DNA of 64,000 nucleotides, from NCBI GenBank assembly GCA_036924085.1, contig JAVGWX010000018.1:18754464-18818463 (forward strand), written 5' to 3'. The translations under genes were made by a program, and so were the position numbers. Position 1 is the stretch's first letter. Every line of letters starts with the position of its first letter. This document shows positions 54,441 through 64,000 of the stretch, one piece after another. Source of the DNA: Ariolimax columbianus (lineage: Eukaryota; Mollusca; Gastropoda; Stylommatophora; Arionidae). Under the pieces are notes generated by a model. It was not told where the DNA came from and made no database searches. It was given only the letters and a program-made list of their open reading frames with translations.

Positions 54441-54802
54441 GATCAACACACGAGTCTATGTTGTTGTCGTCAATAATATTATCACCTGTGTCACTTTTGT
54501 TGTTCTCGTCATTCACACCTATGGCTCTTGCAAAGTCATTCCTGTGTCTTGTCAGTAGTAGGCGGGTCGTATTCTATTGTGTTCTGCGCACGTTAACTTC
54601 GTATATTAGTCTTCAGCAATCATCTGCTTTGAGCTGCACAGCCCGCCTCCCCGTAACCTTTACCTGTCCCCAGCACACCTACAAGACAGCAGTTGTTTGA
54701 TGTCAACGGTGTCTCTCCTAAATGTCGTGTTGTTCAACTACTGATCAAATCATACCTGTTGATGTAACTCAAATATCGTTCGTTTTATAATTCTGGATTA
54801 TA

Positions 54803-55336
54803 TTGTGTGTCTTGCTTTCATATACAGGTGCATCCCACTGTAACATCCAAGGCAACGAGGAGGCAGACAGACTGGCAAAAAAAGGTGCAAGACTACCACA
54901 ACCAGACCCTAGTGTGACCTACGAAGAGTCAAAAAGGCTTATTAGAGCTAGATACATGACCAAATGGGAAACAGAACATACTGGATACACAAAAAACGAT
55001 GCCTATTACCAGTTGAACAGAAGAGAGCAGGTCGTGGTCTTCAGACTTCGCACAGACCACAATAGACTGAAGTACCACCTATTCAATAAATTGAAGATAG
55101 GTGGCACTGACGAATGCTGGTGTGGTACCGGGAAAATGATCGCTGAACATTTGCTGCAAAACTGCCCGATATACGAGGATCAGGGAAAGCAGATGTGGCC
55201 ATCACCAGTGGCAACACTAGACAAGCTCTATGGCAGTGTCGACAGCCTCAGGATGACATTGATATTATTAGTGCATGCACCGTCTATCAAATCTGAGCTG
55301 AGCATCGAAGTGGCATTTGTGAACAAACGGAGCTAA
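54803..55336 (+). pseudogene. LINE ORF2 RNase H/Cys-rich remnant, open
   Basis: A 177-codon uninterrupted frame. Group-2 LINE sequence spans from ASHCNIQGNEEADRLAKKG to YGSVDSLRMT. It includes FRLRTDHNRLKYHLFNKLKI, CWCGTGKMIAEHLLQNC (Cys/His cluster) and MWPSPVATLDKLYG. The first 12 codons and last 27 belong to flanking DNA. The catalytic RNase H N-terminal half is missing, so no enzyme activity is expected despite the open frame. Confidence 0.82.
54820..55255 (+). mobile_element. RNase H LINE (group 2), copy C, truncated at both ends
   Basis: Starts in the RNase H His motif (SHCNIQGNEEADRLAKKGAR) and stops within VDSLRMT, some 40 bases short of the 3' tail seen in the other copies. At 55256 RTE-type sequence begins. 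It is the only forward copy. Confidence 0.88.
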
Positions 55337-55900
55337 AGATTTACAGAGCTGTAGTGCTTCCAATGCTGTTGTATGTATGTGAAACCTGAATTGCATACAG
55401 GCGCGACGTAAATAAGTTGAAATACTTCCATACATTCTGCGTCACAAGTGTATTTAAGTTCTTCTTCTTCTTCTTTTTCTTCTTCTTCTTCTTCTTCCTA
55501 CTTCGCACGCTGTCAGAGTATTTAAGTTCAAAGGGCAAAAGCGGATCAGAATCAGCCGTTCTTGAACGCGCTGGTATTAATACTATTCTGATGCAATAAC
55601 ATATCAGAGTTATGTTATCCGCAAAGCAGCTAATCATCTTTCAATAATAATCTATAAGGTGAGATGTAGAAGGGCAAATACTCTCTTGGTGGACAAAATA
55701 AGCGCTTCAAAGACACGCTTAAGGCTACACTAAACGCATTTGACACAATATCCGATGCGTGGGAAGGTATTGCTCAAGATCGAACATCATAGCGCACATC
55801 TCTTCGTGAAGGCGGAGCGTCATACGAGGCATCCATAAAAAGAGCAGCTGAATAACATAGACGGACTAGAAATGAAGCCTTTGCATCAGACGTATATTCC
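55256..55900 (+). mobile_element. RTE-type LINE C-terminal fragment hosting a 56-bp insertion
   Basis: Reads TKLKIYRAVVLPMLLYVCET, LKYFHTFCVTSVFKF, then after the insertion KRIRIS and AVLERAGINTI, followed by QNKRFKDTLKATLNAFDTIS, DAWEGIAQDRT and LREGGASYEASIKRAAE. This is the full C-terminal order of one RTE-type element with frame changes. Confidence 0.85.
55462..55517 (-). mobile_element. Extremely truncated group-2 LINE insertion (56 bp) with 12-bp TSD
   Basis: The minus-strand sequence is TCTGACAGCGTGCGAAGTAG followed by (GAA)n with one AAAAA interruption. The first 17 bases match the 3' end of copy A (GTCTGACAGCGTACGAA). The perfect direct repeat GTATTTAAGTTC flanks it (55450-55461 and 55518-55529). 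About 20 bases of element plus the tail were inserted. Confidence 0.9.
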
Positions 55901-55904
55901 CTGC

Positions 55905-57260
55905 CCACAGTACCCAAGGTTTTTCCAGGCCTACATCGGGTTTCTCGGGCACCTTAGAACTCATCGACTGACTGAACATATTCCAAGTGTGGAGACCAAA
56001 GTTTAGAGGATAGTCAAGGGAGACAAAGGAATTTACAATGGGAAGGGAATGCAGCAAGTGGTGCAAAGGGAGGGCAGAGTTCTTCTTCTTCTTCTGCGTA
56101 CACAGTCAGACAGTAACCATTATTTTTTCGAAAAAAGCGGCGGTCATCCTGAGACTCTCGCCACTACCATAGAGCTTGTCTTGCAGTTCCACTGGCAATG
56201 GCCACATCTGCTCTCTCTGATCCTCGTATGTCGGGCAGTTCTGCAGCAGATGTTCAGTGGTCATTTTACCAGTACCGCACGGGCATTCGTCGGTACACCC
56301 TATCTTCAATTTGTTGAATAGGTGGTATCTCAGTCTGTTGTGGCCAGTGCGAGGTCTGAAGACAACGACCTGCTCTCTTCGGTTCAACTGGTAATAGGCA
56401 TCGTTTTTGGTGTAACCAGTATGTTCGGTTTCCCATTTGGTCATGTACCTGGCTTTGATAAGCCGTTTTGACTCTTCGTACGTCATACTGGTATCTGTTT
56501 GTGGTAGCCTTGCACCTTCTTTTGGAGGGCAGAGTTCGAGGTTAACCAGCTAATACATGATTACATGCAGCACAGTGATATTATTTGTACTGATAGGTTA
56601 GTGCTGCGCGGTACGATGTTTAGTTGTGGTTTCTGATCTAGAGTGAAAGGACATGTTGCCGCTAAGATATCAGTTTATACAGACCAGAAACCTCCAGTAT
56701 TAGAAGGGAGATAGAAGCATTGATTACAGTACATATATGGCTATCTTGGACCTCTTTAACAGGGGTAGCCATCGTTTGAGACTCCCAATCCTTGCTTTGC
56801 AAGACATTAGCAGATATCAGATGTGGAGGCATCAAACCTGGAAGGACTGGTGTAAATCTACTGCCCTGGTTAATTTGGGGTTCAGGACAACGAACGAACT
56901 GACATTATAGCTTCACATGTAACGATAATAGGCACACTAAGAGTGCCATATTTAAGTCTATCAATGACCACATGTCAGATGGTGGCACATCAATTGATAA
57001 GTCATAAATTGACAGACTAGATCTTTCATGTCAAACGAGGTTCGAGCCGACTATGGTGTAAAAGAGGACGGATCAGAAGTGTGTACACCCAACAAGCTGA
57101 AGAAACCATCAGTATTCAAACCCTTCGTCACTAACTGAAAAGAGAATGAACACCTATGGGCATGCCCGCAGTGAGGTGTTGTCGCTTCTTAGGAACATAA
57201 CAACATTCTAAACGGATAATCAGTGAACTTTACCGTGACGAACGAACATAACCACACGCT
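55905..57260 (+). mobile_element. RNase H LINE (group 3) relic, host of copy D
   Basis: The upstream part (GGGAATGCAGCAAGTGG) aligns with the 51060 region of the longest copy. After the insertion come a decayed IIC-TDR motif, CPG-FGVQDNERTDIIAS, HVTIIGTLR, RGRIRSVYTQQAEETISIQT and a final region with PMGMPA. Very many stops; older than its guest. Confidence 0.78.
56083..56523 (-). mobile_element. RNase H LINE (group 2), copy D, with 14-bp TSD
   Basis: 5'-truncated insertion. The minus strand runs from KEGARLPQTD-like sequence through MTYEESKRLIKARYMTKWET, FRPRTGHNRLRYHLFNKLKI, CPCGTGKMTTEHLLQNC and MWPLPVELQDKLYGSG to FFEKIMVTV and the (GAA)n tail at 56083-56095. Perfect 14-bp direct repeats GGAGGGCAGAGTTC flank it (56069-56082 and 56524-56537). 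The 126-codon frame 56106-56486 is intact to its stop, the best-preserved C-terminus of the family here. Confidence 0.95.
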
Positions 57261-58144
57261 ATCTGCAAACCATTCGACTCCTCCTGTTTTATACATTTCT
57301 CAGCTTATCCATCTGCTTCGCTGCTTCTAGGAAGTCTTCTCTAACCAAGAACTAAAGCTTCTACGAATTGCAGTGTTCTACTACCACCGGTGACCTCATT
57401 CTGTAGTGGTTTGGTAATCTGAATACGGTAGTTTGAGTTATGAGTTACGCTACCACAGGTTTCGCTCCTTGACAGATCTTCCACGTAATGGACAAACAAA
57501 AGCTGGTACCTCAGTCTTCCAGATTCAGGGGGCTGCCCAAATGCTTATATCTCAAACTGTGTACAAGAACTACTTTGTTATTGAGGCAGCGACGCAATGA
57601 AACAAAACAACTGTGGTGACACTTAAGATTTGAAGTATAAGCTAACAAGTTAAAAAGCTGAAGATAACGATTTTGTTACAGAGAGATGACTAATATATGT
57701 GGGTATATCCGCAGTGCAAATACACATTGTAATATATATATCATCATATTACCAAATAAGCTCACCATAATATGTAATTCCAGAAAAGAAGTGAGTGTAT
57801 ATACAGAGAGAAGCAACCCAATTGAAGACACAATTTAAGGAAAACTCAAAGGATACAATCAGGGATGAATACATAAGAGCATTACAGATAGTGAAGACAA
57901 GTAGAAACGAAAGTACAAGGGAGTCTAAGCGAACATGAATAACAGTTAGATATTAAGAAGTAAAAGAGACAGTCAGCCCACAAAATAAGTTAACATTTAG
58001 AACAAAAACATCATAGCGACGACCCCATCAAACATAAATGAAGCAATACAAGAGCTACTTAGGCACACACACAATGGGTTGAAATCAAATACAAAACCAC
58101 AGAAGACACACAAAAGAGTAAGACATACTGGAACAAGAAGCCTT
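57261..58144. other. No gene recognised
   Basis: AT-rich; (TA)n at 57730. Nothing supported. Confidence 0.4.
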
Positions 58145-58810
58145 GGCAGACACAATCTGCAGGCAGAAATGGAGAAACAAAACACGCAAAACACACAGAG
58201 CAGGCAGAAATTGAGAAACAAAACACTAGCAAACACACAGAGCAGGCAGAAATGGAGAAACAAAACACGCAAACACACAGAGCAGGCAGAAATGGAGAAA
58301 CAAAACACTAGCAAACACACAGAGCAGGCAGAAATGGAGAAACAAAACACTAGCAAACACACAGAGCAGGCAGAAATGGAGAAATTAAACACTAGCAAAC
58401 ACACAGAGCAGGCAGAAATGGAGAAACAAAACCCTAGCAAACACACAGAGCAGGCAGAAATGGAGAAACAAAACACTAGCAAACACACAGAGCAGGCAGA
58501 AATGGAGAAATTAAACACTAGCAAACACACAGAGCAGGCAGAAATTGAGAAACAAAACACTAGCAAACACACAGAGCAGGCAGACATGGAGAAACAAAAC
58601 ACGCAAACACACAGAGCAGGCAGAAATGGAGAAACAAAACACTAGCAAACACACAGAGCAGGCAGAAATGGAGAAACAAAACACTAGCAAACACACAGTG
58701 CCGTCGGAAATGGAGAAACAAAACACTAGCAAACACACAGAGCAGGCAGAAATAGAGAAACAAAACACTAGCAAACACACAGAGCAGGCAGAAATGGAGA
58801 AACAAAGTCC
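58145..58810. repeat. 42-bp minisatellite
   Basis: About 15 units of AGGCAGAAATGGAGAAACAA then AACACTAGCAAACACACAGAGC. Fourteen codons per unit (AEMEKQNTSKHTEQ); two frames on each strand are open. Units with ACACGC (lacking TAGCA) at 58265 and 58600, each following a TTGAGAAAC-type neighbour, and ATTAAAC units at 58385 and 58510, show block duplication. Confidence 0.93.
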
Positions 58811-59095
58811 TGACAGACACACAAAGGAGGTAGGACTGAAGAAACAAAACACTGGAAGACACACAGAACATGTAGAACTGAAGAAAGAAAGCTATAGTCC
58901 AAACATAATATAGAAATGCAGAAACTGGACAGCTGTAGCAGACACACATAAATGCAGATATTAAGTCTCAAGAGAGTCATAGTTGACATACAAAAAACGT
59001 AGAAATGTGAGAACAAAGATCGCCATAGTGGAGCCACAAAACAGGCATTCATCGAGAAACAAAGCCCAAGATCACACACACAGTATGAATTGACA
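58811..59095. repeat. Degenerate continuation of the 42-bp array
   Basis: Blocks such as GACAGACACACAAAGGAGGT, ACTGAAGAAACAAAACACTG, ACACACAGAACATGTAGAAC and GAGAAACAAAGCCCAAGATC keep the order of the unit at 40-60 base spacing. The last resembles units of the 63.1-63.5 kb array. Confidence 0.7.
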
Positions 59096-59383
59096 GTACA
59101 GAGATCTATAGCGTTTCAGATACGTATTAGTGTTAAGAATTAATTTGTGTAATAATAACATAGTTGTAATTGTAGTTTACTGTAGCATACGTATTTTCAA
59201 ATATAGTGTCCTTGTTTTAACAGATAGTGACTTGACAGAATTAAATAGCGTGAAATAGTGAGCGGTAGTAACACTCAAGTAACACTAGGTCAAGTCGTTA
59301 GCGATACGTTGCTTTAAGAAGTATACATTGTATTAGGTATTAATATAACTTATTGGCAAACGGAAATAAATAGCATAATTAGT

Positions 59384-60217
59384 ATGGCCACCAAGACGAG
59401 ACGAAATGCTGCGAAGAAAGGCCAAGTCAGATTGTGTGATTTGTGTGGCGAAAATGTCAGTATTACTAGTGTAGGGATAGATAAGCCTAAAACGTTGGTA
59501 GATGAAGCAATAGTTTTATGTAGGATATGTAGAGTCGAAGAGAGGCAGCCACAAATTGAGTGCGGTATAAGGAAAAAATGAGAAGAGATTGGAGGAGATA
59601 GAAAAGAGGCAGACGAAAATAGAAGGGAAACAAGTGAAAATGGAGGACATTTTAAAGAAGCTGCAGTCAAGGTGTAGTCAAGGAAGTAGGGAGATTTGAG
59701 TGAGGAAACAGTTCACAGGGCAGAGAGCTTTGGAGAGAAGTATGCACATATAGGTGAGGGGTCAGTATTGGTAGTCGGAGATTCAATGGTGAGAGAGGTT
59801 GGCAGACATTTGTCTAAAAAGTAGAGGACATAGAGGGGAGAATGAAGAGGATATATGACAAAGGAAACAGTCATGTGGTAGTATTGGTAGGAACAAATAA
59901 TGTAAAGAGAGATGGTACAGAAATAATTATGGATAAATATAAAAGTCTTATGGGAACACTTAGGGAAAAAAATGTTTAGAAAGGTCACAATGATGGGCAT
60001 TTTAGATAGAGCAGATGGGTCAGACTATCTAGATGGCAAAATAATAGGTATCAACCTTAGGTTACAGGTGATGTGTGCGGACATGGGAATGGAATTTATT
60101 GATGTGAAAGTAGACAAAAGTAAAATGTTAGACAAGAGAGGTTTACATCTAAATGAGATAGGACAACATGTTGCAGCAAAGTATATGTTTAATCATTGTG
60201 TTAGAAATTTAAACTAG
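59384..60217 (+). pseudogene. LINE ORF1: zinc finger, coiled coil, SGNH esterase
   Basis: Starts ATGGCC at 59384. Residues 18-21 (CDLC) and 46-49 (CRIC) form a Cys-x2-Cys pair set. A frameshift near 59578 leads to RLEEIEKRQTKIEGKQVKME, a heptad-like coiled coil. Next comes an SGNH-type hydrolase: VVGDSMVREVG (nucleophile Ser, 59777-59785), VLVGTNN (59890-59901) and, after a frameshift near 59970, DKRGLHLNEIG (Asp/His pair, 60131-60154). Esterase-like domains in ORF1 are known for CR1-type LINEs. At least three breaks, including a TAG near 59823, disable it. Confidence 0.88.
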
Positions 60218-60339
60218 TAAGGCCTATGAAGTATGAGACTAAAGATAGGCCTACAATAGGGTGCTATAGAAGATGTAGTCAAAGGGGAGAGTTGGTGTCA
60301 GGGAAGTGGGAAATAAGTAGTGGAAAAGCAAACACTAAA

Positions 60340-63042
60340 ATGATAAAGTAGAAGCAAAAAGTGGAAAACCAACAACATTACAAACTAAAATGTTTTTATG
60401 CAAATGTGAGAAGCATAGTAAATACAAGAGAAGAATTGGAACTGTATGTAGAAGAAGAAAAACCAGATATAATAGGATTAATAGAATCATGGACATATGA
60501 GGACATTGCAGATAGTGAACTTGAAATAGAGGGAAATACAATGTTAAGGAAAGATATGATGGAGACAAGACTAAGGGAGGTGGCGTCTTATTATACTCTA
60601 TAAATTCTGTTAATATAACGTTCAAAGTTGATTTATCATGTGGTAACAAAAATGAAAGTGTATGGGGAGAAATAGAATGTGGGTGTTAAAAAACAGTGAT
60701 TGGAGTGTGCTATAGATGTCCATCAAGTCAAAAAGAGGAAGATGAGGAGCTGATTAGTGGCATAGCAAAGGCAAGTGAAGGGAAATTATTATTAATGGGG
60801 GATTTCAACTTTCCAGAAATAAAATGGAAAATGCCAGAAGCACTTGTAGAGTCAAAACCACTTGTTAAGTGCATAACTGACAATTTTTTAATTCAACATG
60901 TAGAAGCAGCCACCAAAGGCAAAACACACTCGACCTAGTTTTTACTACAGAGGAAACTATGATTGAAAACGTTACCGTTGGGAAACTGTTTGGATCAAGT
61001 GACCATCAAATTATCCGTTGGGATCTTATTGCAGGGAAAGAAGTAAACATAAATACACGAACATACGACTACTCTAAGGCAGATGTTAAGAGGATAAAAG
61101 AGGCAGCGAACCACATAATCTGGAAAGATATTGTCGTAGGAAAAGATGTTGAACAGCAGTGGTAGAGTTTTAAAACAGTTCTAGAAACGCTAAAAGAGGA
61201 ATGTGTTCCATGTAGAGAGGTAAACCCCAAGCGTAAAAGTGGAGAACTAGATTTGTAGTGAAATGTAGAAGAGCGAAAAATAAAGCATGGACAAAATATA
61301 TAGAGGCAGGTAAATCAAAAGAAACATATTTAAAATATTTGGACAAGCAGAACATGTCCCAGAAAGCGAATAAAACAGCAAAAATAGAATTCGAAAAAAA
61401 ACTTGCTGACAGTAAAAGCTTCTACTCTTATGTTAGAAATAAAAAAAGATCGAAAGGCCCTCTCATAGACATTACAGGGAAACAAATAAGTGAGGATAGA
61501 GAGGCAGCCACTCTACTCAATCAGTACTTTGGCACAGTCTACACAAAAGAGGACTGCTCCAAGATCCCAGAGCCTATTGATATTTTTCAAAGAGACACGG
61601 ATACAGCGGGAATAAGATCAATCTTTATTACAGAGGAAAGGGTTTTCAAAAAATTGTAGGGGTTGAAAGGTGAAGATGGTATTCATCCAAAATTGCTGTA
61701 TGAAATTAGAGACCAACTAGCAAAACCTTTGGCTATATTATGTTTTCAATCACTTACAAAAGGGATTATTCCACGGGACTGGAAAGATGCAGGAGTGATT
61801 CCCTTTTTAAAAAAAGAAAAAAAAAAAAAGATCCAGCGAATTATAGACCGGTGAGTTTAACGAGCATAGTCTGTAAATTGTTAGAGGCAATAATCAAAGA
61901 AAACATTGTAATGCATTCAGACCAATTTAATCTAATTAGAAAAAGCCAGCATGGGCTTACTAGAGGGAGATTATGCTTAACAAATCTATTAGAATTCATG
62001 CAGCAGGTTACTAAAATGATAGATAAAGGGGAGCCAGTGGACGTTATTTATCTAGATTTTGAAAAAGGCCTTTGATAGAGTACCTCATCAAAGATTGTTT
62101 CGAAAGTTAAAATCACATGGAATATGTCGGGAAGTTGCCAAATGGATTGCAAATTTTTTAACGGGAAGAAGGCAGAGGATGGGCACTCTGAGTGGAGTGA
62201 AGTGAAAAGTGGTGTGCCACAGGGCTCGGTTTTGGGACCAATTTTGTTCTTGATGACACAAAACTTTGCAGTAGTGTCTCATCTACAGCGTAAGTGGATA
62301 TTTTGAGGTCAGATTTAGATAAAATTCGAGAATGGTCATTAAGCTGGCAAATGGAGTTTAATGTAGATAAATGTAGTCATCCACATGGGCAGATCCAATA
62401 TGGAACATAATTACAGAATATGAGAGAACAATATTAGAAAGATAGATAAGAAAAGGGACCTAGTGATTATAATAGATCATACAGGAAAGGTGAGTGAGCA
62501 AGTTAAGGTAGCAGTGAAATAGGCAAATGCAATGTTAGGTATGATAAAAAGAAATATTAAACATAGGAGCCAGGAAGTGATATTCAAACTGTATAAAGCT
62601 TTAGTTAGACCTAGATTGGAGTACTGCGTACAGGTGTGGAGTCCTTATCATAGAAGAGGATATAAATATGCTGGAAAGAATACACAAAAAAGCGACAAAG
62701 ATGATAGTGGGATTCCAGTATTACAGTTATGAGGAAAGACTCAGAAAAACCGGCCGACAGTGTCTCGAAGAGAGAAGAATTCGAGGTGACTTAATACATG
62801 TTTATAAGATGATCAGAGGAATGGATAAATTAGACTATAACAAGTTTTTTTTTAAAATACAGCCACCCACAATAACAAGAGGGCATAGCTACATGCTGAC
62901 TAAAGAGAGGTCCAGATTAGATATTAGGAAATATATTTTTAGTCAGAGAGTGGTGTCTGCTTGGAATGCATTGCCAGGGGAGGTGGTGGAGATAGGGACA
63001 GTTAATGCATTTAAGAATAAACTGGATGCGCATAGCTTTTAG
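60340..63042 (+). pseudogene. LINE ORF2: AP endonuclease and reverse transcriptase, RT active site deleted
   Basis: The likely start is ATG at 60340, followed by an in-frame TAG at 60349. Endonuclease motifs in order: ANVRSI (60400), LIESW (60480), GVCYRCP (60700), GDFNFP (60798) and SSDHQII (60995). RT: PANYRPVSLTSIVCKLLE (61838), motif A VDVIYLDFEKAFD broken by an extra A in an A5 run (62062), motif B GVPQGSVLGPILF (62210). The FADD motif is removed by a 55-bp deletion at 62255. The C-terminus RRIRGDLIHVYKMIRG, TRGHSYMLTKERSRLDIRKY, FSQRVVSAWNALPGE and VNAFKNKLDAHSF is intact. Confidence 0.92.
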
Positions 63043-63129
63043 AGCAAGGTGATGTGAATGTAACTGGTTGTATACAGACTCTGCAGGGTCTTCTAAACCA
63101 GTATAAAGACGTTAAGTTAAGTTAATAGG

Positions 63130-63485
63130 TAATAATCAAAACCTAAAGAAACAGCCCAAGCTCATACACACAACAGGGAAAAATCAAGACCTAAAGAAAC
63201 AGCCCAAGATAACATACACAACAGGTAAAAATCAAGACCTAAAGAAACAGCCCAAGCTCACACACACAACAGGTTGAAATCAAGACCTAAAGAAGCAGCC
63301 TAAGCTCAGATACACAACAGATAAAAATCAAGACCTAAAGAAACAGCCCAAGCTCACACAACAGGTAAAATTCAAGACCTAAAGAAACAGCCCAAGCTCA
63401 CAAACTAAACAGGTAAAAATCAAGACCTAAAGAAACAGCCCAAGCTCACACACACAACAGGTAAAAATCAAGACCTAAAGTTCGT
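63130..63485. repeat. 48-bp minisatellite
   Basis: About seven units of ATCAAGACCTAAAGAAACAG then CCCAAGCTCACACACACAAC and AGGTAAAA. One unit is shortened (63355). The unit shares the order AGAAACA ... CACACACA ... AGG ... AAAT with the 42-bp array beyond the LINE. Confidence 0.93.
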
Positions 63486-64000
63486 CTTTTAATTCATAAA
63501 TAAGGTCTGAAGCATGTTGCTACTAAACTGCATGTCAGATCCAAATGATTTTGTGCATACAGTATTAGAATGTCCATGACGTTGTGGAGATATGTTTTTT
63601 TGTAAGAAATATTTTGTATTTTGAAAAAAGTATTCATTAGTCTGAATTAAGAGTAACGTAGGTGAATTTGATATCATTTTAACATGTTTAATGCACACAT
63701 ACGGGCTGTTTTAAAAATATACGTTTTGACCTTCAAATAGGCTGAGAAATACAAATTCTTGATTTTCCCGTGCATCAATTAGACACTTTGTCAAACGCAA
63801 AAAATACAACAAACGTCAATCATGTGAAAATGTCGTTTAGATAAAAGCGTATGACGATATCATAGTTTGTAGAGTGGTTATTAAAGTACATAGTTGCTTT
63901 TTCAAAACTTACATTGATATCAATATAAAAAAGAATTTTAAGTGTACATTTATAACAACGCAGGCGGTTATCGTTTTACTATACCAGTTTTTCCGCAGGG
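63486..64000. other. No gene recognised
   Basis: AT-rich unique sequence to the window edge; a 69-codon minus frame (63489-63698) is unrecognised. Confidence 0.4.

Larger units (their letters stand above)
59100..63128 (+). mobile_element. CR1/Rex1-like LINE, near full length, decayed
   Basis: Holds ORF1 (from 59384), ORF2 (about 60340-63042), a 3' UTR and a terminal GTTAAGTTAAGTTAAT at 63110-63125, the short 3' repeat expected for CR1-group elements that lack poly(A). The 5' boundary is not certain (between 59100 and 59384). It lies between two tandem arrays whose units are alike, suggesting insertion into one array. Frameshifts and a 55-bp deletion in the RT mean it is not active. Confidence 0.92.

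Noticed and set aside
58079..58949. Coiled-coil protein with AEMEKQNTSKHTEQ repeats
   Set aside because: 42-bp array; the opposite strand is open as well, and there is no splice or start context.

Overview
The window is eukaryotic repeat-rich DNA with no host gene that I can support. There is no operon structure, no ribosome-binding-site logic and no intact host-like protein. It holds fragments of at least four kinds of non-LTR retrotransposon (LINE), tRNA-derived SINEs, several unnamed dispersed repeats, long minisatellites and microsatellites. This mixture suggests an invertebrate animal, most plausibly a mollusc or other lophotrochozoan. That is an inference from the element types; no gene identifies the species. 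By eye about a fifth of the window is tandem repeat.

LINE group 1 (CR1/Rex1-like) is represented by a nearly complete decayed copy at 59.1-63.1 kb, a fragment at 0.8-2.7 kb, a bare 3' tail at 40.44 kb and a related piece at 37.6-38.1 kb. Its ORF1 has a zinc-finger/coiled-coil/SGNH-esterase layout. Its ORF2 has an AP-type endonuclease and a reverse transcriptase. LINE group 2 encodes RNase H and ends in (GAA)n. Its copies lie at 15.9-17.4, 44.0-44.6, 54.8-55.3 and 56.1-56.5 kb, with a 56-bp stub at 55.5 kb. Three of these have perfect 12-14 bp target-site duplications inside older LINEs. LINE group 3 is a second RNase H type at 19.6-20.7, 50.8-51.8 and 55.9-57.3 kb. LINE group 4 is a large set of RTE-type fragments, named from the conserved C-terminal reverse-transcriptase region.

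Region by region: 0-10 kb holds LINE 1 copy 1, a SINE inside an RTE copy, three minisatellites and repeat F. 10-20 kb holds RTE pieces, SINEs and a group-2 LINE nested in an RTE copy. 19.6-28.9 kb is dominated by minisatellites and GA/GT tracts. 29-40 kb is mostly old dispersed repeats, with arrays at 36.7-38.0 kb. 40.7-42.1 kb is a 24-bp array with higher-order structure. 42-47 kb is RTE, RNase H LINE and SINE debris. 47.4-50.2 kb holds three more arrays. 50.2-57.3 kb holds nested RNase H and RTE LINEs. 58.1-63.5 kb is a LINE apparently inserted into a tandem array.

The most unusual signal is that at least six minisatellites are not independent satellites. Each is an expansion of a short segment inside a transposable-element coding region, with recognisable LINE protein sequence continuing on one or both sides. 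The expanded segments are the RNase H Gly-Asn-Glu-Arg-Ala-Asp motif, the stretch just upstream of the RT FADD motif, the CETWTLTA motif, LDRVRSEDIRPR, VPGRWKRGR and ARTRGHS. Two further arrays grow out of dispersed repeats B and E. The window therefore looks like a record of minisatellites arising inside retrotransposon copies.
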